From Plasmopara viticola (lineage: Eukaryota > Oomycota > Peronosporomycetes > Peronosporales > Peronosporaceae): DNA of 64,000 nt. Positions 1 through 10,780 of this stretch are shown piece by piece. Where the stretch lies: positions 682,001 to 746,000 of the forward strand of contig MBPM02000020.1 of assembly GCA_001695595.3 (NCBI GenBank), read 5' to 3'. The notes beneath the pieces are model-generated. The model made no database searches. It was not told the DNA's origin and was given only the letters and a program-made list of their open reading frames with translations. The position numbers and the translations under genes were made by a program. Numbering within the stretch: position 1 is the first letter of the stretch; each line of letters begins with the position of its first letter.

Positions 1-141
1 GCTGCATTCAATATTTTGATCATCCATTCCGACTATGCTCTTGGAGATAGCAAAGCTTTTATTCCTAAGGTTATTCGCGAAATTGAGCATGTAATAAACC
101 AACAACAAGTGCGCCTTCCACTGCATCGTCAACGTAATTAG
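1..141 (+). pseudogene. Open-frame fragment at window edge
   Basis: A reading frame is open from the first base to a TAG at 139-141 and reads AAFNILIIHSDYALGDSKAF at its start. It lies just upstream of the decayed DNA polymerase and may be an upstream part of the same viral element. I do not recognise it, and the true start is outside the window. Confidence 0.25.
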
Positions 142-589
142 CATGGATGTTGCTTCCATTAATGTCGGATGCATTCGTAGGTAGGACAAAGGGTATGAGG
201 CTATGGAGATTTCTGCTTCATTTGCAACGACATGCTTAAGTCTAACTATCAGTTTACTATGTTTGAAATGGTTTTGTAAGCGGTAATAGACTCAAAAATT
301 ACCAAAAAAAAGTGCGAGCCTGTGAATTTCGAGAGCTTTTACGCTGAGTAAATTGTCAACAAGCCAGCTCCTAGCGAATTCGATCACTACTGACAAAGTA
401 TTCCATTAAAAATTTCGACCATTTGATCGATCACTTCATCGTTTATGACTTTGAGGTCATTCATTAGCGTAATGCGACTCAACACGGGGTGAACACCATC
501 TTCACGAACTAACACATTCCTATGTCGGTATCAGTAGCTAAGAATTTAATCAAAAAAATACGCTGCTTTTGTAATGACAAATTAAAGAT

Positions 590-2650
590 GCTACTTACGA
601 ATATGTTCAATACCAATGGTGGTATATTAAGATATGGCAATACAGTGTCAAGAAAAGTATGTCGCTATTACAAAAAGTTATTAATGCTCATGGCATGACA
701 GGTATGATGAAATTACAGGAGTCAATCTTGGCAAAGCCTATAAAAGGATTGATGTGGAAAGTCATGTTGAAAGATAGTAGTATGCCAGCTTATTTGTCTT
801 TCACCGCAGTCTTGGATTTGATAAGCATAGGTTTGATTGTTGGATATTGAAATAGCAGCTCGATCAGGTACCAGTATTTGGCTTTTATTCTGGTTGCTTC
901 GAGACTAACTTGGTACTTAAAGATATGTTTTCCGCAATTGGTACCGACATCATCAAATCTGTCATCAAGAACGCTAGCTGTATATGCATTGCTACATCAA
1001 ACATGAAAAAAATTGTTCGATTTTATTGACTATGTACCAGCTGGTCCCACTTAAGACAAGTATCCTACAACATACCTCTGTAGTTGCAAATCCGATGGCA
1101 AAACGAGATGTGTCTGTTGGCAAACTTCGTGTAATAAGCATCCTTTGCGACGAGTAACTTCGTGTGAGATTACTGATAAAATCGACCAAAGATCCACTGA
1201 TCTGGTACAATAATTACGACGTTGTCCCTTTCACCAAAGCTATCAAGGGTCTGCTAGAGCTGTTTGAACGCTTTGATCTGGTATGATTGTGGATAATGAG
1301 TCCTTTTTGGTCTATTAAAAAAGATCATGTACCAGGCCTGCTGAATATCCTTTGATAACTGGATAAGAAGACAGCTACGCGCGTGGCCAGCTACAACGGC
1401 CAGGATGCTAAGACAAAACGAAAACTTGGTATGACATGAATACATTGGTGCAAAAGCAAAAGTGTCCGTGTGGTCTATGCAACCGTCAGCTGACTACTAC
1501 AACGCTTCAGCGGATCATGTCAACAATGAGCTTGGCCATATCGACGGTTATGTCTTGGTCAGCTGCGTTAAGTACAACACCAATCTAAAAGACAAGTCGC
1601 TCAAGAGGTTTCGGTATAAGACGTTGCTTGAGTCTAGCCCGGATAGACTGGTTTACTCGAGCGACAAGGAGGAGAAGATTTAAGATGATGGCCAAATTGC
1701 TGGAAGCTCATCTTTTATCTTTAATCGCTACGCCAAGCGTAGTAAAACAAAGATTCGCAATGGCGTGGTCTGTCACAAACTTAAATGAGATGCCATGCGG
1801 TTAATCGACAACGGTTAAGGCGTATTATCGGTGACATCAAAGCAGACACCGTAGTCGGCATTTTTGAGTGTAATATTCGAACGCCAGAATACCTCAAAAA
1901 TTACTTTAGTGAAATGAGTCCAATATTCAAAAATGTACTGATCTACTGTTCGGACGTTTCAAGGTCCCAAGAAGCTAGATGATGCGTGTAAAAATACAAT
2001 CAAGAAGCGTCGACTCAACAATAAGAACCCAAAACATTTGTTGATTGCTATCTAGCAGCTTGCTAAGCTACGCATACTTCAGGTTTACTACGACTGCATT
2101 AACTTAAACTTCGATCGCTCCGACCTCCAGTATCAGGAGATAAAAACCAATTTTGTTTATATCTCTTTCAAATTTGACAATCCTGTTCAAGACTGTATCT
2201 TCCCTGAGCTACGAACCCACTTCAAAAAGCACAAATGCATTTGGGTCCAAAGGGACTGCAACACTGAGTTTGATTGCCGAACGTCGTGTTTGTTCAGAGA
2301 TGAACGGTTAGGTGATACTATGGTCTCACTATCGAGTAAGAACGATATTTGCTACGTACCTGATGAGACATACAAAGTTAAGGTTCCGGCAAAGGACAAT
2401 TAGCAGATAAATGGCCGAAAGAACGGTGTTCTTGATCTTGATAGGTTTGCGACTGTCGTACGGGATTGCATCAAGCTACAAAGTACAAGGTAGGAGTGCA
2501 GACTGCCGAGAGAAACCAAGTCTATTGTCACCTTTACTTAAAACAAAACATCGCTCAACAACTACTGTGACAAACTTCGAATATTAATGATGGTATTACG
2601 ACTGATGCACTTGATATCCAAGCATTAAACCGCAGGATAATTTCTTTCAA
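590..2650 (+). pseudogene. Protein-primed DNA polymerase B (Maverick/Polinton-like virus type), decayed
   Basis: Pieces of one family-B, protein-primed polymerase are scattered over the three forward frames in the correct order. Near 871-930 is an exonuclease-type segment (PVFGFYSGCFETNLV). A segment follows at about 1030 (FDFIDYVPAGPT), and another at 1202-1280 (WYNNYDVVPFTKAIKGLLEL). An HNH-like insert lies at about 1465-1680: a CxxC pair, then ADHVNNELGH and a VSCVKYN segment where a second Cys is replaced by Tyr. Further pieces are FIFNRYAKRSKTKIRNG near 1710, GIFECNIRTPEYLKNYFSEM near 1855, QLAKLRILQ plus VYYDCINLNFDRSDLQYQEI near 2060-2140, and the ALSSK-like SLSSKNDICY near 2330. The DTDS of motif C appears as KTNF, and motif A is not visible. 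Numerous stops and frameshifts make it non-functional. The order and motifs fit Maverick and Polinton-like virus polymerases; assignment to an exact lineage is not possible by eye. Confidence 0.72.
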
Positions 2651-2879
2651 TGTGAATATAGATCATAGACGCGCTACTAAAGAAACTTAACTATGACCCA
2701 AAAACAGTTTAATCGGAGCTCAGGCTCTGTATTGGAGGGCAACAAAGTTAAATTCTAAGTTACTTTCCAGAATATGAAACGATTGGTATGTGAGTCAGAA
2801 CAATATTCAACGTTCTAGAGGCAAAAGTCAAGATTGAATGGTTTCAAAATAGCTTTGCATAGCCCCAACTCGTGGCAAA

Positions 2880-3149
2880 TTGATCTTGCATTTTGAGAGA
2901 AACGGTGACTCTAAATGCTATCAACATCAATATACGCAAAGCGATTACGAAAGAAGACGGCAGCAACTGTGTTGGCAGCGCTTAAAGCGTCTGTTTGCCT
3001 CCACAAAGTTGAGTGATAATAGTAGTGCCTTCACAAGCTTACAGGAACAAGAACTCTTCAAAACCGAAGCAACTGAGCTTTTGAGAACGAGCCAGGTGGC
3101 CATTAAACTATGTAAAAGTTGTACATTCAACAGAATGTTGAAGCAGTGA
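2880..3149 (+). other. Unassigned ORF between polymerase and integrase remnants
   Basis: A basic, charged 89-codon frame (it contains SDYERRRQQLCWQRLKRLF) lies between the polymerase and integrase remnants. It could be another degraded viral gene. No motif is recognised, and the frame may be open by chance. Confidence 0.2.
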
Positions 3150-3219
3150 CTTACTAAAAATTCTCCCGAAGAAAATTACGCAAACGCTGATATTAGCAAA
3201 AACTAAGTTCCACGTTTCA

Positions 3220-3806
3220 CCGTTCGATCGGTATGACTCCAAATTAGGCGAAAGGCAAATAATGGATGTAGACCTGAGACGTAATCAGGCGGAAATTGGT
3301 AGAATGTAGAAGGAGTTTGACGTCGGATCGTGCGTATCATACCGTCCTAAGAAATAGGCATTTGATAAAAAAATCTATTCAACGGAGTAAAGTGGTCTAT
3401 AAAACCGTTGAAGTTGATGGCTGCCGATCCCAAATTCGTTTAAAAAAAGAATTTGGGATCGGCAGCCATTGCGCCAAAAAATCCTAAAATGGTTTACATA
3501 TAGTCTCCAGATGTTGCTATTAATCGTGGCGATATTGTTGAAACTGGAAAGATCTTGGATCATAAGGTGACACGGTCTGGGAAGTACAAATATTTAGTCA
3601 GATGGCTTGGTAATGGATCTGACTCTCGGACTTTCAAGTCTCCGTCTGAGTTGAAGGATTTTTTTTGGCTGAAACATTTTCTTCCAAAGCAATTATACCA
3701 GTTGTGGCTATCGAACTATAAGCCACAAACATTTTATTTAGTCTACAAGAGATCTGTTTTCGGGACGATTTATAATGCATCTAAGAATAAGACATGTTGG
3801 CTTTAA
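3220..3806 (+). pseudogene. Integrase C-terminus with chromodomain, decayed
   Basis: The segment RQIMDVDLRRNQAEIGRM, an in-frame stop, and then DVGSCVSYRPKK resemble the beta-barrel tail of rve-type integrases. A VVYKTVEVDGCRSQIR segment follows. After a frame break there is a chromodomain: GDIVETGKILDHKV, then KYKYLVRWLGNGSDSRTF and ELKDFFWL, ending at the stop at 3804-3806. The aromatic-cage-like W and the conserved LVRW core are visible. Maverick/Polinton integrases and Ty3/gypsy chromoviruses both carry C-terminal chromodomains. The polymerase immediately upstream favours the Maverick/Polinton origin. The catalytic DDE core is not seen. A perfect 21-bp inverted repeat sits inside this remnant. 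Confidence 0.6.
3417..3469. repeat. Perfect 21-bp inverted repeat with 11-nt spacer
   Basis: Arms at 3417-3437 and 3449-3469 are exact reverse complements. The left arm begins ATGGCTGCCGATCCC. The spacer is A-rich. It lies within integrase-derived sequence, so it probably arose by a local fold-back duplication during decay rather than as a functional site. Confidence 0.9.
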
Positions 3807-3809
3807 TCT

Positions 3810-6800
3810 AAAATCTTGAACTCAAGTATATAATCTCAAGTAGATTTCTGGAAAATTTCTGGCTTAACAATGGTTAAATTTTGCCCAAACTGTGCAGAGA
3901 AAGAACGCCAACTCGCTCAACTTCTGCGTAAGCTTTGAATTATCCAGGTAATTATTCGAACTAAGAATGAGTTGTTGAATCTTGATGCATGCACATATTT
4001 CTGCAAAAGAGTAGTCAATCGAAACTATCGACATGAGTCGGACGCATTTGGAGTTCCAATCCATTGCATTAAGGATCGCTATCTAAAATCTTCCAAATGA
4101 GCGAGATAGTATCTGTCATAACTATCAAACACTTAGACATGACTCAGTTATGCCGACTTTGTGGGAAGGGTATTGAACACTACACTTTTTTATGATTGGT
4201 TTGTTATAAGGTCAATACATTTCCAAATTTTGCATCGCTCGCATAGAGATAGCAAAAACGTCAGATGTTTTTTGAATGAGCTCAGCGCCGCGTTCGGTAA
4301 TCCAGCACTAAGCGCCAAATGTATGCAGAAACGTCATGAGTAAGTGATGTCACAGAGGGGATTAATACATTATCTTCAAACCGAATATACTTGGACTGAT
4401 ATGAGATTTAATCTGACAAAACTATTTCTAAAGAAGTGAAGCAATATATAATCCAGAGTACTGAATGTGGACAGTAGCTTGAACCTTTCCAAACTTAAGA
4501 ATTCGATAGCATCCATCGACGCGCTGTATATCGTAGACCACGCCATTTCCTATGCATCACGCGTTTCTCAGGAGAATCCCTGTGTCGGGAAGGCGCTTGT
4601 TGCACGCGTGTACTATGCGCTACTTGCCGCAGAGATGATTGATACACAATGTCGTTGTAAAATGAGTGAAACTCCCATTCTCGGCTATTCTTGCCTCGTT
4701 CTTTGCACGAAATACTTATTCTAGGCGTCACAAGGATTGTTTGGCAAAAGGTCGCGCACTTTTTCGAAAAAGAATTAAATGTATATAAGATACTTTTCGC
4801 TAGGTTTTTTTTAAGCTGCTCTAATTGTCGAAAGCTCGAATAGTTTGTTTGTCGGACAAAAAGAGTCAAGCGTGTGCTAAAAGACACATTGCACAATATG
4901 TGCGCTGGGAGCCATATTTGTGGACCGGTAAGCTGTTTACGTTTAAGCTTGCATTCTCCAAATGAAATGCTTCTGGAAATAGTAAAAAAATTACGACATA
5001 TTTTCCCCTACTGCAAGATCGGTTTCTTATCTAAATTTCGGTACAATGATTAGCAGAGCGGAAGATGCGCTGTATCATTCTCCTGTAAACAAAAGAAGTT
5101 CTTGGATAAAAGAAGAGAAAGGAATAAACCCATTTACTTGAGGTGAATACCATTGGCCAGATTTATAATGCCTACCGCTGATAGAGACGTCGATCTTTAA
5201 CCGTCCTAGAAAGGCGCTGGACGACGCACACCATATGCCTTTTTCAAACGATGTCGGTGGATCCAACAATTAATGTGGGGCATGTGAAGAAGCAGTTCTA
5301 TCCGAAAAATCACACGAGTCCCGAGGTGGCCCCAGCATCTCTTCAAATTGTTATTCCTGCGCTCGACCTTGTCGGTAAGGCAAATGCAAGTGTTATACAG
5401 CGACTGTTATTGTCGATAGCCAGCCTTGTAAGGGCCATGTAGCCAAGGGGCCGCCTCATCATAAACTTGTTGGCTTTGAGCAACCGGTCGAGCTCGTAGA
5501 TCATTACGAAGGCAGGCATCTTCCCGACACCTTGCGCTGAAACGCGCCGAGGTCAATCTTACAAAAAATATAAGGATCCATGACCAATATTTTTCCTCAA
5601 CGGTCTCAAAGGTCCGTGGTCGCCCCGAAGAAGTCTCAGTCTGGCCGCAAATCTTAATAGCATCTCTTAGTGCGTACACATGATCGCATAGGAGAACGTT
5701 TGAAAGCCCAGCATTCAACGTTTGGTAGATTTTGTGAATTATCGGCTTCGGTGTGATGTCCAACCAGATGCTGAGATAGAAAGTTTCGAGCGCAAGTACT
5801 AATGGCGGCCAAAAAACTGCAACGTGCTTGCATAATATTTGTTACCCCTGATTCCGAATTGCAGCGGCCGGCTGGCGATCGTGTCGGAGCTGTTCCAGCG
5901 GCTCCAATGAGGTTAGTAAAGAAGTATAACCGAGCCACTTTACAAGAAGCCCTCGACCCCCGTGACACGTCTGCAATTTTTAACACCCAGCATATGAACG
6001 TTTTCCTGGTTTTTAAATTAAAAAATGCCCAAGGTGGCCGCTTCCGCCTAAATCTTGCTCGTTCTTCATAAATAAGCAGCAGATATAATTCATCGATCGC
6101 GATAAGGCTTTGCGTTTTTACACCCTGAAGATTCACCCAGACCTTCTTCTTCTCCTGTGAAACTGACAGTGCTCTGGGGTACTCAATGGGTTATTCGTAC
6201 TGAAGGCAGACCAAGTTTAATTAAGGCCTCCAAGTTGCTGAGTTAAATGTTTGAGTAGATTTTAATGTGGTACTAATCCACACGCATGGCCGCCGCGAGG
6301 CCAACCTCTATTCGAGTCAAGAACCGATCATATCTGCGATACAAGGCGTAATAATAAAAAACCGTTGCGGCGCGCGACGCGGGCGAGCGTTTGCTCAGCG
6401 TCTTTTTGACCTGCATCGGCCGTGTAATTTAATGTGGAAGATCTTTAACTCTCTCGCTGAACGCGTTGTCCTAAAAGTCAATTGACGGATCACGGAATGG
6501 CAACTTGCGTTGGTACTCGTCGAAGAGTCACATACCCCACGCCCATTGCGTTGGTGACTTCGGTCATTTTCCCCCGGTAATGTACCAAAGATTGCTGTCT
6601 TTGATTTTGTCGTTTTTCTATTGATCCACTTAATTTTGGTCACTTCAACAAGAAGGACATCCTGGGCTCAGTCTTTTCCCTCGAAACCATGGACTTACCT
6701 ATCATTTTAAGTGAGGCTTCTTGCATGGAGCGTATGTTTGGGCGACGAGGTTTCCTTGAGAGCTTTGTCAGCTTTTTTAAAGCCTTAAAAATGGTCTCGC

Positions 6801-8700
6801 CCAAAGGTGGAGGTGATTGTATCGGGGGTGTACGAGTGACAAAGAGTCTTCGCCGTGATAGAGTGAGAGGTTTTTTCTTATCTAAGCGACTCTTTGGGCT
6901 TGTCATGCACCAAGAGCCATTATTTTTAGACCCCTCGTAGCGAATAACAACCTTTCCCACAAAGGCTCGGCTTTAGTTCTTTGTATCGCCCTCACGCTAG
7001 GATTTCATTTATCCTGAGAGGAATGAGCGTTGCCTGTTGTTTTAACTTGCATATTAAATATCAGTCCGGCCATAACGATAAGATTGGTCTGCCTAGTCAT
7101 TTCGAAGTGAACAAACCAATTCTGAATAAGGTTGCTTCGACTTTTTTTGGTGTCTCTGCACCACAATCGGCATTGTATTGCAACTTAGGCGGCGCTTGTG
7201 CTGTTCTGAAAAGGTTTGTTATTAGTATGTATATCGGTCTAAATTATCGAGTTTATTTAGGACGAATTTAGTAAAAATTACACAGCTAAATATTAAGTGC
7301 ATAACTAGAAATATAGGCAGGACCAGAACAGGATACACGTTGTGTTCAATTAATTAGTCTTAAAATTGCCTTCTATATTGCACACGTTGATTCCCAAAAT
7401 TAGCGAGCGGTTATTCACCAAGAGATCCTTCACAGTGGCTCGTTGGCACATTATGCCACGGTTGGACTGATGATGGGAACGCTGCTCAATGCAATAATGT
7501 CGTTTCTTAGTCACTGCCTGAATGTAAGAGATCATATATATTGCTGCACGCCTTCTCTGTGCAAGGTGCTGTGCAACCCTGCCTCAGGCTTGTTAGGGGA
7601 TATGTGTGAATAGAGAAACATTATTATTTGGGTGCCAAAAAGAAGTCGATATGAGTAGTCTTATCTTAATAGTCTCAACAAACCTGTTCATCTGCTTCGT
7701 CTTTTCTTTTACGTTTTTGAAATGTTATATCGTTTTTAAAGCAGAAAAATTACACCCACCATCAATCCACGTATCGCGCTGACTCTGCGCTCACGTTAGC
7801 GCGGCAATGCTTTTGACTTGTCGTACGTCTCAGCAAAGGAGCATACGTCTTCGATTTTTCACAATCACTCATCTAAGTGGATGCAATCGAGTGCAATTTA
7901 AAGACTGATAATTATCGTTAAGTCTTCATTCTGCCTCTAATTCTCTATTAGCGATTAAATTCTAGATCGCATCATAGTAGACGCTGTTTTTTCCCGACAC
8001 CTTTCGAATATTAAACTGTGCAAAATCTGTGTCGAAACCGCTTGCGAGCACCAAACCCAACTTTGTTTTGTGGCTCTGCCAACACAAAAGCTAGCGTTTT
8101 GTGTAAGTGAAGGTTTAAGTCGCGCGTGGCCTATGTCGAAATGCATCATCTTCACTCAATTTGAAATCCGCTCGAACATTGCTATTATCAGGTAGTCTTA
8201 GTCATGCAATGCACCCTATTTGAATGTATAACACGTAATTAGTCTAGATTCTTACGGTTCTACCTCGTAGTCCCTATTGTTACCACTTTTAAAAATCGGG
8301 CAGGAAAACCCATGTCAAGTTATATTCAAAGACACAGTGTGTGTGTCGCTTCGATTCTGCGCGCTTCTGTTCTCTGGCGATGAACAGCAACGTCATGAGC
8401 CCTACTTTCAGCTTTCCGACAAAATGCGGGAGTGCAAAGCAAGGTGATGCTCTGATTTACAGCTAGAGTAAGAGGTGTGGAACGTATCTGAGGAATCGAT
8501 TAGGTGACTCACGGCAATGAAGCTGGAGTGGAGACGCTGCCATACTACCTCTGCTTATTTTTTTACAGACAAGTCAGCGTTGTCTTTTTTGAAGTTTGAT
8601 ATCTTTGATACCTCAAAATTGACCTTACTTCCAGTAAGAATAATTTGCTGACAAAGAAAGATCCATGCTCTAAAGATCAAGTATTGAGAATATTTTTTTT
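3810..8700. other. No recognised gene
   Basis: About 4.9 kb of sequence without a gene I can support. A frame at 3869-3940 starts MVKFCPNCAEKERQLAQLL and may be a zinc-ribbon remnant. The longest open frames are 4495-4896 (-), 5407-5763 (-), 5654-6136 (-), 5802-6071 (+) and 6640-6960 (-). They overlap each other on opposite strands and show no motif, signal peptide, RXLR or zinc pattern. They could be chance frames or the debris of one gene. Confidence 0.4.
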
Positions 8701-8714
8701 TCTACTTAATCGAT

Positions 8715-8840
8715 TTCTCTGAGTACCGGTACCCTAGCGATATATGCTAAATTGACAAGCGCTTTACCGGCAGGCTTACAAATAGCAGTCTTACCTTACC
8801 GGTAAATGCATTACCGGGACAATATACCAAGCCTCCGGCA
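8715..8840 (+). promoter_or_regulatory. THOC7 upstream region with repeated TTACCGG motif
   Basis: In the 125 bp before the THOC7 start, the heptamer TTACCGG or its complement occurs several times: GTACCGGTACC near 8725, TTTACCGGCAGG near 8763, and CCTTACCGGTAAATGCATTACCGGG at about 8793-8817. The last cluster is partly palindromic. This is a candidate transcription-factor site or core promoter. No function is known to me, so the regulatory role is inference. Confidence 0.35.
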
Positions 8841-9548
8841 ATGGCGGACGACGGTAAGTAGTCATTCTTCGTCTCTCTCTCTCTCTCTTACATAACGCCC
8901 GGTGTTTACACAGATGCGGTGATTAGGCGACGCCTACTGACTCGCACAAGCACGGTTGGCAAGTCGGGGCTGAAAAAGTGCGCAGAAATGATGCTCGTGC
9001 TTGTAGACCTGCTGACGGATGAGTCGGTGGACGACGCCACTTGTAAACAGGAGATGGCCACATTTTTTTGGGAGATGGAACAGCTCCAGTTTGAGGCCAA
9101 TAAAACTGAAATCTGGAATTTTACATGCGACCGCGAGCTGGAGGAGTACGAAACGCTCAATTCGCAAATTGACACGAACATCGCAAAGGCTGCGACGGAG
9201 ATTGAGAATTTGCAGGTCAAGATGCATGCTGAAAAGACAGTGCGGGCCTACAAGGAGGAGTATGAGTCTGTTGCCAAAGTGATCAATGAGCTGCCATCAC
9301 GAAAAGACATCGAGATGGAAATTAAAGAACAAAAGAAGTTGCTTCATGATGTCTCCACGGCTATTGAAGCGGTAGACGGAAAGCTTGATCTTCGTGCAAA
9401 GCAATTTGCGTTACTGATGAATACGATCCAGAACTTGGAAGCTACGCTGGTAGAAGATGCAGAATTGGACAAGGATCAGCAGGATGAAGACGAGGAGATG
9501 GTGGGTGTCGAGAAAAAGACTGCAACGGAGAAAGAGAATGGTGAATAG
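8841..9548 (+). CDS. THOC7: THO complex subunit 7 homologue
   Basis: Two exons: 8841-8853 and 8914-9548, joined across a 60-nt intron (GTAAGT...TTTACACAG). The product is 215 residues, close to the usual length of about 200. The junction recreates the N-terminal DAVIRRRLL, equivalent to the DDEVIRKRLL start of animal THOC7, which fixes the short first exon. The rest is mostly helical with long coiled-coil stretches. Conserved segments include YKEEYESVAKVINELPSR and DGKLDLRAKQFALLMNTIQ near residues 170-185, followed by an acidic tail. THOC7 is a coiled-coil subunit of the nuclear THO/TREX complex, which couples transcription with mRNP packaging and export. It lies tail to tail with UBE2N, with 283 bp between stop codons. 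The intron contains a (TC)n run. Confidence 0.88.
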
Positions 9549-9831
9549 CGCAGAAGTGTTGAGGATGGACTTGATACTAATAATTTTGTGTAGGTGAATG
9601 AGACAATTACTGTCAATTTTCGTAAGTGCAATTAAAGGTTGGGATGGTAGCTAAATATACAATATCGTGTAGCTTATCCTCACAAAAAGTGCTTTGAGTT
9701 TATCGTAAAAATTGGAAATCGCTTACGACAACATTAAAGATCACTCGAGCCTCTACACAAGCACTGATACAAAGCTAAAAAGGAAAAAAAAGAACGAATC
9801 CGGAACTCGAGGGACCTTATTTCTTTAGTTC

Positions 9832-10579
<748 letters not shown>

Positions 10580-10780
10580 ACTTTTTGTTTTCTACCAAGC
10601 AAACTAGTCAGAGCTGATAAAACTCAAATATAGAGGGAGGGCTTCAGAGTGATGGTCAAGTTGGAGTCCGCATTGGCTTCTATTTATAGGTGGAGGTGGT
10701 GCGGAGAAAGAACGGAAACGGCTTCGCCGTGGGCTCAAGGAGCGACCGACGAATGCTGCAAAGCCTAGTAGGAGCCAAAC
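10580..10780. promoter_or_regulatory. Shared intergenic promoter of UBE2N and kinase gene
   Basis: Only 201 bp separate the divergent start codons, so both genes must be driven from here. I see an AT-rich tract near 10620 and purine-rich GGTGGAGGTGGTGCGG near 10690, but no exact oomycete Inr element. The promoter role is inferred from position. Confidence 0.5.

Noticed and set aside
4495..4896. 133-codon minus-strand ORF
   Set aside because: It overlaps an opposite-strand frame at 4467-4724, starts at a weak position and shows no motif or composition typical of the proven genes; probably chance.
5654..6136. 160-codon minus-strand ORF
   Set aside because: It is mirrored by an 89-codon plus frame in the same place, with no domain or signal; neither strand can be preferred.
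6640..6960. Basic, proline-containing minus ORF considered as an RXLR effector
   Set aside because: No signal peptide and no RXLR or EER motif in position.
8874..8889. (TC)n run as a microsatellite of interest
   Set aside because: It is short and lies inside the THOC7 intron as a pyrimidine-rich tract.
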